From positions 1 to 64,000 of the forward strand of contig DASYBM010000001.1 in the NCBI GenBank assembly GCA_036500765.1: a stretch of DNA of 64,000 nucleotides. Reading direction: 5' to 3'. A program made the translations under genes and the position numbers. This document shows, piece after piece, positions 29,952 to 38,855 of this stretch (position 1 is its first letter; each line of letters starts with the position of its first letter). This stretch comes from Candidatus Sulfotelmatobacter sp. Its GTDB lineage: Bacteria > Acidobacteriota > Terriglobia > Terriglobales > Acidobacteriaceae. Under the pieces are notes generated by a model, which worked only from the letters and a program-made list of their open reading frames with translations, searched no databases and was not told the origin of the DNA.

Positions 29952-31655
29952 CTATTGACTCTTCATCCTTGCGGCTTCGAACTCATCGCCCTTCAGCCAT
30001 TCCACCCGTTGTGGCAGGCTCGCCGCCTCCCATCCCAGGGCAAATCCAAACCGCGCCATGGCGGAGTCGCCGACGAAATCCATCTCCGGATGGTATTCGT
30101 CGCTGGGCTGGTGATAGTGCTTTTCCACGTAGTCGCGCTCCTGCTCGAGCCCCCAAGCTTCGGTGTGGCCCTTGTACTTCATGCCTTCATTGATGGAGAA
30201 AGACGGAATCCCGACGCGCGCCAGGCTGAAATGATCGGAGCGGTAGAAGTGCCCGGCCTCGGGCAGTGCATCCGGACGAATCGCGAGCCGAAATTCCTTT
30301 GAAGTCGCTTCCACCGCGGGATAAAACGTCGTCCGCTCCGCTCCGGCAACTTCCACTTCTTCCGGCGCGCCCAGCGGCTTCACGTCGTCATAGTTCAGAT
30401 CGAGGGTAATCTTTCCCGCCGGAATTGGCGGATGCTTCCCCAGATATTCCGATCCCAGCAACCCCTGTTCCTCAGCCGTAACCGCGGCAAAGATGATCGA
30501 ACGTCGCGGCCGCTGGGCTGCGCCTCCGAAGGCTCGCGCTAATTCGAGCAGAATGCCGCAGCCGGTGGCGTTATCGTTGGCCCCATTGAAAATGTTGTCC
30601 CCCGGCATATCGGGACGAATGCCGAAATGGTCGTAGTGCGCCGTATAAATGACGGCTTCATCGCTCTTGCGATCCGACCCCGGCAGAATCGCTACAACAT
30701 TGCTCGATTCGAAATTGCGAATCTTGCTGACCATGTGCGCCTGAAGCCGCGCGCCCAGATTCACAGGATGAAAATCTTTCGATTGCGCATCCTTCAACAT
30801 CTTCTCCAGACTCGTGCCCGAGGCCGAAGCCAGACGCGTCGCCGCATCCAGATGCACCCACGCCGCCACTTTCAGCGGCGAGCCCTCGACTCTCAGAAAC
30901 GACTTCTCGCCCGAAAATGAATTCCTCACTACATCCCAGCTATAGCTCGCCATCTGCGTCTGATGGATAAGGATCGCCCCGACAGCGCCCTTGCGCGCGG
31001 CCTCCTCATACTTGTAAGTCCAGCGTCCGTAGTAGGTGAGGGCCTTGCCTTTGAAAAACTTCGGATCGTCCGAGGGCGGTTCGTTCACCAGCATCAGCAG
31101 AACTTTGCCGCGCACGTCGATGCCCTTGTAGTCGTCCCAGCCATATTCGGGCGCTTCGATTCCATAGCCCACAAAAACGATGTCCGCGTCCACATCCGAC
31201 TGCGCCTGCTGAGTGTGATCAAAGGCCACGTACTCGTCGAGCGCTTTCAGATGCATCGTCTCGCCGTGTTTCGGCACCAGCGAGAATTGCGTGTCGGGAA
31301 GCGTCGTGATACCCACTAGCGGCACCTTCTGCATGTATGTGCCGTGGTCGCCGGCGGGCTTGAGTCCATATTCGGCGAACTGTGTCGCTATGTATTCCGC
31401 AGCGACATCGCCGCCGCGCTGCCCGGTGCCGCGTCCCTCAAGCAGATCGTGCGACAGGTAACGCACGTGCCAGCGAATGTGGTCGGGAGTAATCGTCTCT
31501 AGAGCGTTAATGGCCGGGCTCGGCAATTTCGCCGACGCCACAATCTTCGCTCCCTTGGAACCGCCCGCCCCGCCCTCGGCCCATACTGGTTTTGCGCAGA
31601 CCAAACTCGCGCATGCCAGCAGAGCAGCCGAAATGGAATTCAGCATTCCTCGCAT
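29952..31655 (-). CDS. Secreted M28 family zinc aminopeptidase with PA domain
   Basis: 567 residues from the ATG at 31655; a longer frame starts at 31679 but the inner ATG has GGGGAGA upstream and opens into a signal peptide (SISAALLACASLVCA). After an N-terminal cap, a protease-associated domain (about residues 160-290) is inserted before the catalytic part. Zinc ligands are seen as His and Asp in TAHYDHFG and NGANDNATG, the catalytic Glu pair in TAEEQGLLG, an Asp in LDLNYDD and the last His in KHYHQPSDEY. It cleaves N-terminal residues from peptides outside the cytoplasm. Confidence 0.93.
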   Translation of the reverse strand: MRGMLNSISAALLACASLVCAKPVWAEGGAGGSKGAKIVASAKLPSPAINALETITPDHIRWHVRYLSHDLLEGRGTGQRGGDVAAEYIATQFAEYGLKPAGDHGTYMQKVPLVGITTLPDTQFSLVPKHGETMHLKALDEYVAFDHTQQAQSDVDADIVFVGYGIEAPEYGWDDYKGIDVRGKVLLMLVNEPPSDDPKFFKGKALTYYGRWTYKYEEAARKGAVGAILIHQTQMASYSWDVVRNSFSGEKSFLRVEGSPLKVAAWVHLDAATRLASASGTSLEKMLKDAQSKDFHPVNLGARLQAHMVSKIRNFESSNVVAILPGSDRKSDEAVIYTAHYDHFGIRPDMPGDNIFNGANDNATGCGILLELARAFGGAAQRPRRSIIFAAVTAEEQGLLGSEYLGKHPPIPAGKITLDLNYDDVKPLGAPEEVEVAGAERTTFYPAVEATSKEFRLAIRPDALPEAGHFYRSDHFSLARVGIPSFSINEGMKYKGHTEAWGLEQERDYVEKHYHQPSDEYHPEMDFVGDSAMARFGFALGWEAASLPQRVEWLKGDEFEAARMKSQ

Positions 31656-31925
31656 AAAACGGATCTCTCCCCTAACCAAGCGGCGCGGCAGATGGAAGTT
31701 CTTAATGAAAGTCTTACAAGAATTGTAAAGCAGCGTTTATCGCGAACAGCAGGAGAAATGGCCTGACCGCAGCACGAGAGTTCACTACACTGTCGGAATC
31801 AGCGTGCTTCAGGCGAGCGACCGGACATGTCTGCAACGCGAGGGTTACTCAGTGTCCCTCCGCGGGCCTCTGTGGTTAAGATTTTGATTTGGTATCCCGC
31901 CGACCGGCGGTCAGTTTTTCGATCC

Positions 31926-32423
31926 TCAACCAGCCCGAAAATCCCGCACATCTTCACCGGGATTGAACACCGACGCAGGCGCTGTTTTTCCCGCGTCCGC
32001 GATCCTACGGTTAATCTCTTCGAAATCCGCTTTCACCCACCCAACGCTGGAGACTTCGATCTCCGAGTCCTGCGCGACCCAAAACACAGTCGGAACGTTG
32101 GTTAGCCCGTAGGCATTCGAGACCGGATAGGAGTGGATGTCATCGAGCAGCACCGGAAGGGTGATGCCGAACTCCTTCTTAAACGCCGCCGTATCTTTGG
32201 CGCTGTTCTGTGAAACTCCAAACAGCCGCACTCCCTTCGCCCCATAGATCTCATGCAACCGCTCGAGAAAAGGCAGCGCATACTGGCAAGTCGGACACGA
32301 CACTTTGAAGAACGCCAACACCACCGGCCCGCGAGCCAGTTCCTCGCTGAGCAAGAATTTCTTCCCATCCAAAGTCCTTAACTCAAAGTCGGGAGCTTTC
32401 GTCCCCGTAGTTAGTGCCGCCAT
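31926..32423 (-). CDS. Peroxiredoxin / AhpC-TSA family thiol protein
   Basis: 165 residues from the ATG at 32423 (MAALTTGTKAPDFELRTLDG) with GAGGGAA upstream; a frame extends to 32480 without support. No signal peptide, so cytoplasmic. The thioredoxin-fold core has FFKVSCPTCQYALPFLE with a CPTC pair, VRLFGVSQNSAKDTAAFKKE, and the cis-Pro in LTNVPTVFW. The CxxC rather than a lone peroxidatic Cys in a TxxC motif places it between TlpA/ResA-type reductases and atypical peroxiredoxins, so either peroxide reduction or disulfide exchange is possible. Confidence 0.85.
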   Translation of the reverse strand: MAALTTGTKAPDFELRTLDGKKFLLSEELARGPVVLAFFKVSCPTCQYALPFLERLHEIYGAKGVRLFGVSQNSAKDTAAFKKEFGITLPVLLDDIHSYPVSNAYGLTNVPTVFWVAQDSEIEVSSVGWVKADFEEINRRIADAGKTAPASVFNPGEDVRDFRAG

Positions 32424-32535
32424 TGATCGTTCCCTCGGTTTTAAGAATGCTCGCCTCGTGCGGGTCTTCGCGCGCCGCATCAGTCTTGGTTTTAGATGAT
32501 GCGGGGCCTCATTTGGAATCGAGATAAGCTTCGCT

Positions 32536-33087
32536 TCAATAAGAGGCTTCGGTCTCGACGCACGTAGTTGATACCAGAATTGCCACTTGGCCTTGCGACT
32601 GTGTCACTGCTGGGGGCCGGTTCTCGGGACAAAGCCAGGAAGTGCTTCGTCGCATGCCGCACTTCCACAAGAAGAGGCATTTAGACGAATGCACGCTTCG
32701 CTCCTGATCAACCTTTCTGTAGCCGTTGTCCAGAAACCCGAACGTATAGGTCAATGAATATGACATCCCGGAGTCGGTACACCTACGGCACTCGAACTGC
32801 GACTTCTGCGCGCTATCCAGCGCCGCCTGCTTGAGCATGGGATGCCCGCTGACCACCTCGGCAGATTCGACGCTTCCATCCGTCCCGATCGTGAGCTGGA
32901 TTCTGACGTCGCCCACAACCCGCGCCTGCCGCGCCAAGGGAGGATAGACCGGCGGAAACAACCTGGTCATCACGACGCCGGTCGGCGAATCTTGTGCTGC
33001 TGCCGCGTTCGGCGTGTCAGCGTTCTTAGCGGACACGGAGATCGGCAGGGAAACAAGCAGCGCCGAGAGTAGCAGAAACCGTCTCAT
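32536..33087 (-). CDS. Secreted protein with TonB C-terminal domain
   Basis: 183 residues from the ATG at 33087 (MRRFLLLSALLVSLPISVSA), ten bases from the mutY stop. A cleavable signal replaces the usual TonB membrane anchor. The TonB_C domain is seen in FPPVYPPLARQARVVGDVR, GTDGSVESAEVVSGHPMLK and AALDSAQKSQFECRRC. The tail is Cys- and Trp-containing and lacks similarity I can name. TonB_C proteins without anchor are common in Acidobacteria and are often linked to envelope or sensor proteins rather than receptor energising. Read-through from mutY is likely. Confidence 0.75.
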   Translation of the reverse strand: MRRFLLLSALLVSLPISVSAKNADTPNAAAAQDSPTGVVMTRLFPPVYPPLARQARVVGDVRIQLTIGTDGSVESAEVVSGHPMLKQAALDSAQKSQFECRRCTDSGMSYSLTYTFGFLDNGYRKVDQERSVHSSKCLFLWKCGMRRSTSWLCPENRPPAVTQSQGQVAILVSTTCVETEASY

Positions 33088-33097
33088 AGGCAAGAGT

Positions 33098-34162
33098 TTA
33101 GACGTAGTTGCTCGCAGCAACGATGAGATTCGCCTTGCGCAGAATCTTCCGTGCCAAACCGGTTAGCGCAATCCGACTCAAACGGTGCACTCCAACCCAT
33201 TCGCCGTGCAGTCCTTCCGGTGCAGCCATCCGCCAAACCTGCACCACATAATCCGTGACCGTGATCGAATGCCGCAGCGTCATTGAAGGTTTGTTATTCC
33301 GAGCCTTAGCGAAGCGAAGGGGAGGAACCGGCTTTTTCCTCGCCGATGGCTCCGGCGCTGCCAGTTCGGGCAAGTCCCACATCCCCGCCATCAGCCGCGC
33401 ATCGCCCGCCCGTTGCACCAGAAAAACCGCGCCATCACGAAAGTGAAGCGCATAATGAATTTCCCGTTTCTTCTGCCGCTGCGATTTTGCCGATCCGGCA
33501 ATCTCTCCGCGAGTGGCGCACAATTCCACCACCGGACAAGTAAGGCAGGTCGGCACTCGCGGTGTGCACACTGTCGCCCCTAATTCCATCATCGCCTGAT
33601 TGAAATCGCCCGGCCGCGTGCGATCCAGCAAAGCGTCGGCTGCCCGCCAGAAATCCTCCCCTACCAGCCGCCTCCCAGAAAACCGCTGCAATACCCGCTC
33701 CACGTTTCCGTCAACCACTGCAACCGGCTCATCGAACGCGATACTACCGATCGCCGCGGCAGTATACCGTCCAATCCCCGGCAACTCGCGCCAATCCGTC
33801 GAACTCTGCGGAAATCTTCCGCCCAATTCCCGCACGATAACCTTCGCCGTCGCATGCAGCATGCGCGCCCTCCGGTAATATCCGAGGCCGCTCCACGCCG
33901 CCAGTACCGAAGCCTCGCGCGCCCGAGCCAACTTCTCCACGGTCGGGAACCGCCGCAGAAATTCGTGATAATGCGCAATCACCGCTGCGACGCGCGTCTG
34001 CTGCAGCATGATTTCCGATACCCACACCCGATACGGGTCGCGGCTTTCCCGCCAAGGCAGATCGCGCGCATGCGCGTCATACCACGCCAGCAGCTGCCCA
34101 CGAAATGCCGACTCGCGTGCGGTATACGCTTTCGTTTCGGAATTCATCGTCAGAGGCTGCAT
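33098..34162 (-). CDS. mutY: A/G-specific adenine glycosylase
   Basis: 354 residues from the ATG at 34162; an ATG at 34147 is equally plausible and a longer frame to 34273 is unlikely. The helix-hairpin-helix is ELPGIGRYTAAAIGSIAF, followed by the catalytic Asp in VAVVDGNVERVL, and the four-Cys iron-sulfur cluster loop CTPRVPTCLTCPVVELC. A C-terminal NUDIX-like domain (HFRDGAVFLVQRAGDARLMAGMW in two parts) recognises 8-oxoguanine. It removes A mispaired with 8-oxoG. The linker PPLRFAKARNNKPS before the last strands is an unusual short insertion. Confidence 0.95.
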   Translation of the reverse strand: MQPLTMNSETKAYTARESAFRGQLLAWYDAHARDLPWRESRDPYRVWVSEIMLQQTRVAAVIAHYHEFLRRFPTVEKLARAREASVLAAWSGLGYYRRARMLHATAKVIVRELGGRFPQSSTDWRELPGIGRYTAAAIGSIAFDEPVAVVDGNVERVLQRFSGRRLVGEDFWRAADALLDRTRPGDFNQAMMELGATVCTPRVPTCLTCPVVELCATRGEIAGSAKSQRQKKREIHYALHFRDGAVFLVQRAGDARLMAGMWDLPELAAPEPSARKKPVPPLRFAKARNNKPSMTLRHSITVTDYVVQVWRMAAPEGLHGEWVGVHRLSRIALTGLARKILRKANLIVAASNYV

Positions 34163-34296
34163 TTTAGCGCAGGCGAGAACCACCGAATTCCGCTCTTGCC
34201 CATTGACCCTATCTCTCAGTCCACGAAATAATAACCCTGCCTGGCATCCGCTACACCGCGTGGACCAATTCACGCCGAATTTTCGCGAGGAGCACC

Positions 34297-34524
34297 ATGA
34301 GCGACTTCAACCGCAAGGTGGAAGGCGCATCGGCACGCGTCAGCCAAACCATTGGCGACGCTGCCGAGCGCCTGGAAAAAGAGATTCCCGAATTCATCAA
34401 GTATCTCAACGACGAAGTGGTTCCGGCGGTGCGTACGCACTCCACCAAAGCCCTGCGGACCGCGTCGGAGAAGCTCGCGGAATTCGCCGACTACATGGAG
34501 CAGCACCCGCATCCACACAAGTAG
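34297..34524 (+). CDS. Small helical protein of unknown function
   Basis: 75 residues with GAGGAG five bases before the ATG. The sequence is amphipathic helix throughout (VEGASARVSQTIGDAAERLE, FIKYLNDEVVPAVRTHSTKA) and ends HPHPHK. It resembles the heptad organisation of phasin- or LEA-like proteins but no family is recognised. It is 47 bases upstream of rlpA in the same direction, and divergent from mutY. Confidence 0.75.
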   Translation: MSDFNRKVEGASARVSQTIGDAAERLEKEIPEFIKYLNDEVVPAVRTHSTKALRTASEKLAEFADYMEQHPHPHK

Positions 34525-34571
34525 AGCATCCAAGCACTCGACTCGCAGGCACGCCACGCCGCTTCGTCAAA

Positions 34572-35357
34572 ATGGCTATGCTGTTGATCGTTCTGATCGC
34601 GATCCTATTGCTGAGCGGCTGTGGTCATCCCAAGCAGGCGCATGTCGATGTACCGCCGCCTCCGCCGCCAGCAACCAATCCTGAGCCTGTAGCTCCACCG
34701 GTCGCCAACGTTCCCTCCGCCAAAGCGCCTATCGCTTCCCGATCAGAGAGAGAAGCGGACCAACCCGACTCCGACCTCGCCGAGCCCACGCTTCCCGCCG
34801 ACGCCAAGCCTCTCGCCGTCGAAACCGGACTCGCCAGTTGGTACGGCCCTCCCTATCACAACCGTCGCGGATCGAACGGCGAAGTCTACAACATGCACGC
34901 CATGACGGCCGCACACCGCACCTATCCCCTCGGCTCGATCGTGCGCGTCACCAACCTCAAGACCGGACACACGGCCCTCGTGCGCATCACCGACCGCGGT
35001 CCCTTCATTTCCGGACGCGTTCTCGATCTCTCTCTGGCCGCCGCTCACAAGCTCGACGTCTGGCAACCGGGCGTGGCCGAAGTGAAAGTCGAATTGATGC
35101 AATCGGGTGCATCGCCGGGTTCACCCGGCAAATGGGTCGTGCAAATCGGCGGATTTCCCCACGAGCCCGCCGCGCGAAAACTCGAGTCCCGCCTGAAGCG
35201 CCGCTATCGCACCGCGCAGGTCTTATGTTTCGCGAGTCCCGCCGGGGATTGGTGGATTCGCGTCCGCGTCCTCAACGACGATCGTGACCGAGCCCAAAAA
35301 CTTGCCGCCGAAACCGCAACCCCCCAAGGCGCCGTTTTCCTTGTCCGACTCGACTAG
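34572..35357 (+). CDS. rlpA: RlpA-like lipoprotein with SPOR domain
   Basis: 261 residues from the ATG at 34572 (AMLLIVLIAILLLSGC), which gives a lipobox; the frame is open upstream but is a shadow there. A Pro-rich linker leads to the double-psi beta-barrel (GLASWYGPPYHNRRGSNGEV, TYPLGSIVRVTNLKTG, ITDRGPFISGRVLDLS) with the Asp/His set of RlpA lytic transglycosylases. A C-terminal SPOR domain (WVVQIGGFPHEPAARKLES) targets denuded glycan at the septum. Expected to cut peptidoglycan strands lacking stem peptides during division. Confidence 0.93.
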   Translation: MAMLLIVLIAILLLSGCGHPKQAHVDVPPPPPPATNPEPVAPPVANVPSAKAPIASRSEREADQPDSDLAEPTLPADAKPLAVETGLASWYGPPYHNRRGSNGEVYNMHAMTAAHRTYPLGSIVRVTNLKTGHTALVRITDRGPFISGRVLDLSLAAAHKLDVWQPGVAEVKVELMQSGASPGSPGKWVVQIGGFPHEPAARKLESRLKRRYRTAQVLCFASPAGDWWIRVRVLNDDRDRAQKLAAETATPQGAVFLVRLD

Positions 35358-35368
35358 TGTCCTCCCTC

Positions 35369-35413
35369 GTCATCCTGAGGCCCGCGCCCTTTGCGGGCCG
35401 AAGGACCCATGCA
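35369..35413. repeat. GTCATCCTGAGG-family repeat
   Basis: GTCATCCTGAGGCCCGCGCC followed by TTTGCGGGCCGAAGGACCC; the inner GGCCCGC/GCGGGCC pair gives a hairpin. It lies 11 bases after the rlpA stop and could help end its transcript. Confidence 0.7.
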
Positions 35414-35578
35414 ACTTGTCTCCTGTAGCACATTAAGAGACTACATCCCGTTTGCATATATCCCTCGACCGCTCAGGCTGGCTCTTCGCTTCCTCGCGGT
35501 TACAAACTTGGCACACTCGCACGCGTGCTGACATTTGGCTGCGTCCAATGCTATCGTTGCCGAAAAGGTGATCAAACC

Positions 35579-35926
35579 ATGACCGATCCCGACTGCCTCT
35601 TCTGCCGCGTCCTCCGCGGCGAGATTCCCGCGAAAAAAGTTTACGAGGACGACCACGTCTACGCCTTCGAAGACATCAATCCGCAAGCCCCCACGCACGT
35701 GCTCATCATTCCGAAGAAGCATTTTGCGGGACTAAAAGAAGCCGAAACCGCCGACGCCGAGATCATCGGCCGCTGCCATCTGGCCGCCGCCCAGATCGCC
35801 CGCCAACGCAACATCGAGCAGGGATATCGTACAGTCCTCAACGTCGGCCCCGGCGCCGGACAGTCCGTGTTCCATCTCCATGTCCACCTCTTAGGCGGAC
35901 GCCCGTTGTCTTGGCCTCCGGGATAA
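35579..35926 (+). CDS. HIT-family nucleotide hydrolase (HINT-like)
   Basis: 115 residues from the ATG at 35579, which has AAGGTG eight bases upstream; an upstream frame is unsupported. It has the Cys-containing start CLFCRVLRGEIPAKKVYED, the HINT strand HVLIIPKKHFAGL and the histidine triad HLHVHLLGG. HINT proteins hydrolyse purine nucleotide phosphoramidates such as AMP-lysine. The middle LNVGPGAGQSVFHLHVH is canonical. It is monocistronic and slightly shorter at the C-terminus than typical, as is common. Confidence 0.95.
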   Translation: MTDPDCLFCRVLRGEIPAKKVYEDDHVYAFEDINPQAPTHVLIIPKKHFAGLKEAETADAEIIGRCHLAAAQIARQRNIEQGYRTVLNVGPGAGQSVFHLHVHLLGGRPLSWPPG

Positions 35927-36006
35927 TGGGAACGAAACTCGGATGACGCGACGATGTTGGGCAGTCCTACTTTTGACTAGGAATTCGGCAATCCAGCCGC
36001 ATTTCG

Positions 36007-37659
36007 ATGGAGAACATGAAAGTCTTGAGAATATTCGTCTCGGCGGTTCTCATTGTCGTTCTCGTCGGAACGGTTATGGTTCTTCTTTTGCTTCGGCGGG
36101 GCTTCCGAGCAACTGCGACGCCTTCTCCGCTGGAAGTTGCCGTCGCCCGCGCCGCCCGCAACGCGGCAATCCCGAGTGATGAGCGGCACAAGACGAATCC
36201 GTTGCCCGCAACTTCGGACGTGAAGCAGCAAGGGCGTGAATATTTTCTGAATCAGTGTGCATCGTGTCATGGCATTGATGGCAGCGGGAAGACGCAGATC
36301 GGCCTGAATCTGTTTCCGAGGGTTCCCGATCTACGTGCGGCTGCGACGCAAAATCTTACTGACGGAGAAATTCACTACATCATCGAAAATGGAGTTCAAC
36401 TCACAGGAATGCCCGCTTGGGGGAATCCGCATACTGAATCCTCTGGCACCAGTTGGAAACTCGTCAGCTTTATCCGAAGCCTTGGGGCAGTTACGAATAA
36501 GGAGCAGTCACAACAGTTGACCGCTGCTGCGAGGCATTACGTCGGATCCCAGGCGTGCGAAAAATGTCATGCGGAGATTTATGGGCGTTGGAATAAAACG
36601 CCGATGGCCAATGTCGTTCGTGATCCACGTACACATCCCGACGCCTTTGCCGCTGATCCGTCCTCGAGCACGATAGCGAAGTTCACGAAGGATCAAGTGG
36701 CCTTCGTCTACGGAAGTATCTGGAAGCAACGTTATTTCACCAAGGTCGGTGACGATTATTTTCCTCTTTCTGTGCAGTGGGACTTCGCCAATCACACATG
36801 GTTGCCCTATATGGTCGCAAAGGGAGGGGATTGGTGGGCTTCGCTGTACCCTCCCGACAACATGCAAAGACCGACTGGCCCGCTTTGCGATGGCTGTCAC
36901 TCCGTCGACTATGACATTCACACGAAGCAGGTCGCGGAGTGGAATGTCGGCTGTGAACGTTGTCACGGGCCGGGAAGCGAACACGTCGCACATCCTTCAC
37001 GAGCGAATATCCTCAATCCAGCCCAGATGGACAATGTCGCCGGGACGGACACATGTATCTCCTGTCACTCGCAAGGACAACCAGTCCGCAATCCGATAGA
37101 AGGGAAATTTTACGACTGGCCCGTCGGCTACCACGTTGGCGCGAAGTTACAGAGCTACTGGCGACTCGAAGATTGCACGCTCGGGCAAACGACGTTCTAC
37201 TACTTCCCGGACTGCACGGCGCACAAGAACCGGATGCAGGGGAATGATTTCGTCCAGAGCGTGATGTACCGGCATGGAGTAACGTGCGCGTCCTGTCACG
37301 ATGTCCACGGCACAGCGAACTATGCACAGTTAAGAAAGCCCGCCAATCAAATCTGCTTGGACTGCCACGGGCCGTCGTCTCCGAACGGGCCGCACACGGC
37401 GACACGGGAAGAACATAGTCACCACAAGGATGGTAGTCCGGGCAGTGAATGCGTCTCGTGCCACATGCCGGCGATCGAAACTGAAGGTGTACCGGGAGCG
37501 TTCGTCCATGCTCACACGTTCCGAGTGGTCTCACCGAACATGACCGAAAAGTACGGCATTCCCAACCCGTGCACATCCTGCCACAAAGACAAATCGACAG
37601 GGTGGGCCCAGGACGCGATGCGACAGTGGCCCGAGCACTCGTGGCAAGAGAGGTTCTGA
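36007..37659 (+). CDS. Nine-heme c-type cytochrome
   Basis: 550 residues. An N-terminal membrane anchor (residues 7-30) precedes a class I cytochrome c domain: CASCH at 84-88 and an axial Met in LTGMPAWG at 135. Eight more CXXCH sites follow at 184, 294, 316, 350, 427, 450, 482 and 522, spaced as in the cytochrome c554/NrfB-type multiheme proteins (pairs of hemes separated by long loops). The protein sits on the outside of the cytoplasmic membrane and likely transfers electrons in respiration, e.g. to or from a nitrogen compound or an extracellular acceptor; the substrate cannot be read. ATGs at 36007 and 36016 are both possible starts. Confidence 0.9.
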   Translation: MENMKVLRIFVSAVLIVVLVGTVMVLLLLRRGFRATATPSPLEVAVARAARNAAIPSDERHKTNPLPATSDVKQQGREYFLNQCASCHGIDGSGKTQIGLNLFPRVPDLRAAATQNLTDGEIHYIIENGVQLTGMPAWGNPHTESSGTSWKLVSFIRSLGAVTNKEQSQQLTAAARHYVGSQACEKCHAEIYGRWNKTPMANVVRDPRTHPDAFAADPSSSTIAKFTKDQVAFVYGSIWKQRYFTKVGDDYFPLSVQWDFANHTWLPYMVAKGGDWWASLYPPDNMQRPTGPLCDGCHSVDYDIHTKQVAEWNVGCERCHGPGSEHVAHPSRANILNPAQMDNVAGTDTCISCHSQGQPVRNPIEGKFYDWPVGYHVGAKLQSYWRLEDCTLGQTTFYYFPDCTAHKNRMQGNDFVQSVMYRHGVTCASCHDVHGTANYAQLRKPANQICLDCHGPSSPNGPHTATREEHSHHKDGSPGSECVSCHMPAIETEGVPGAFVHAHTFRVVSPNMTEKYGIPNPCTSCHKDKSTGWAQDAMRQWPEHSWQERF

Positions 37660-37679
37660 GCCGGGACGACCAAAACTTG

Positions 37680-38360
37680 CTACTGCACCGTTGGCTCCGA
37701 ATCTTCCGGCGCTCCATGCCGGCGCAGCAATTGCGGGAGGTTTTGCGAGAATGCCGATCGCGGCAGCACCATGTCGCAGCCCACTTCGTGGGCTTTCTGC
37801 TTTAGGTCGCCCTGCACGTGCGACAAGAAGCCGATGATCGACGTCCCCTTCTTCAGCTTGCTTTTCAATTTTGGAATCAGGGTGAGCGGTTTCACGCTGG
37901 CGTTATTCAGGTCAAAAATAATCAGCGACGGTTTCTCTTCGCCGTTCTGCTCCATGCGCTCCATCAGGTCTTTGTCCGATTTCACGAACTCGACTTTGAC
38001 ATTGAGCTTGCGCGCCGTTTCTTGAATCTTCGCCATAAAAAAAAGATCTTCGATAAAGGCGAAAATGCGCGAGTTCGTCTCTTCCGCGCTGGCCGGGAGC
38101 GGCTCGGGATCTGGTTGAGCGTACGGCGCGGCGAACCCCGGCCTCTGGCGTCCGCCTTTGTGGCCATTGCTGCTATGGTTGCCTCCGGCCAGTGCCGCGC
38201 GGTAGCTGTGGTCCATGGGCGCGGTGTAAATGCCGTCCTTGTTTTCCCGGCTCAAGCCCGGTCCGGGGCGCTGACCGCGTTGGTTGTGGGGACGGCGTCC
38301 GCGCCGTCGTCTTCGTCCTCCTCCGCCACCGCCGGAGGGTCTTCCTGGTCCTGCGTTCAT
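37680..38360 (-). CDS. Receiver-like domain fused to a Gly/Arg-rich basic tail
   Basis: 226 residues. The first 25 are Gly and Arg only in the main (GGGGGRRRRRGRRPHN), of the kind that binds RNA or DNA. A disordered linker follows, then about 115 residues of CheY-like fold: FAFIEDLFFMAKIQETARKL, SLIIFDLNN (the phosphoacceptor Asp position), GTSIIGFLSHVQGDLKQKA and GCDMVLPRSAF. The usual acidic pair near the first strand is not obvious, so phosphorylation is doubtful. No output domain. The ATG at 38360 has GAGAGG upstream. A function in nucleic-acid-linked regulation is inference. Confidence 0.7.
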   Translation of the reverse strand: MNAGPGRPSGGGGGGRRRRRGRRPHNQRGQRPGPGLSRENKDGIYTAPMDHSYRAALAGGNHSSNGHKGGRQRPGFAAPYAQPDPEPLPASAEETNSRIFAFIEDLFFMAKIQETARKLNVKVEFVKSDKDLMERMEQNGEEKPSLIIFDLNNASVKPLTLIPKLKSKLKKGTSIIGFLSHVQGDLKQKAHEVGCDMVLPRSAFSQNLPQLLRRHGAPEDSEPTVQ

Positions 38361-38855
38361 AGTCCTCTCAAACTTTTTCGCACCTGTTGCGGAATTTTAT
38401 AGAATCCTAAGGTCCTGCTCGTCGCGCCAATCCCCGCTGCTGAAAAGCTTCCGAGCAAAGCTCCGCACGGCCAACAGAATCGCATCTGCGCAGTTGTGGG
38501 TACTGACTGGACACACTATGGAACGAACCCCAGCTCTTGAAACAAACTGCTATTCGAGAATGAAACCTTTACTTTTTGACTTCGTATCGCGATTTTCCGT
38601 TTATCGGATCCGTCAGGCGCCGCCTCGGATCGGCTGGCGCGGAAGGCCTGCGCGGGAACGAGGCCTAAATGAGAACATCTTTATCGTACTCGTCCTTCCT
38701 ATGGAGCGCAAGGCCCATCCCCCTCATGTTTTGCACAGAGGGGCATGAACGACCGGAGGCGTACCGGCTTCAGGCTTTCGGCTTCAGGGAATCTCGCTTT
38801 CGAGGCACATTTGCGACTTGGACAAAAGCCGGAAGCCGAGAGCCAAAATCCCATT
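38361..38855. other. Intergenic stretch downstream of the EAL-HDOD gene
   Basis: About 495 bases. A plus-strand frame at 38284-38748 is antisense to the receiver-like gene at its start and lacks support. The heptad block at 38766-38846 fills the end. No gene is supported. Confidence 0.5.
38760..38850. repeat. Heptad repeat block, inverted pair, at the EAL-HDOD stop
   Basis: Left arm 38766-38786: GGCTTCA, GGCTTTC, GGCTTCA. Right arm 38826-38846: AAGCCGG, AAGCCGA, GAGCCAA. The arms are complementary and the right one ends ten bases before the stop codon of the EAL-HDOD gene. Confidence 0.85.

Noticed and set aside
38284-38748. Plus-strand frame at the start of the receiver-like gene
   Set aside because: Begins antisense to the Gly/Arg codons and has no recognisable protein sequence.
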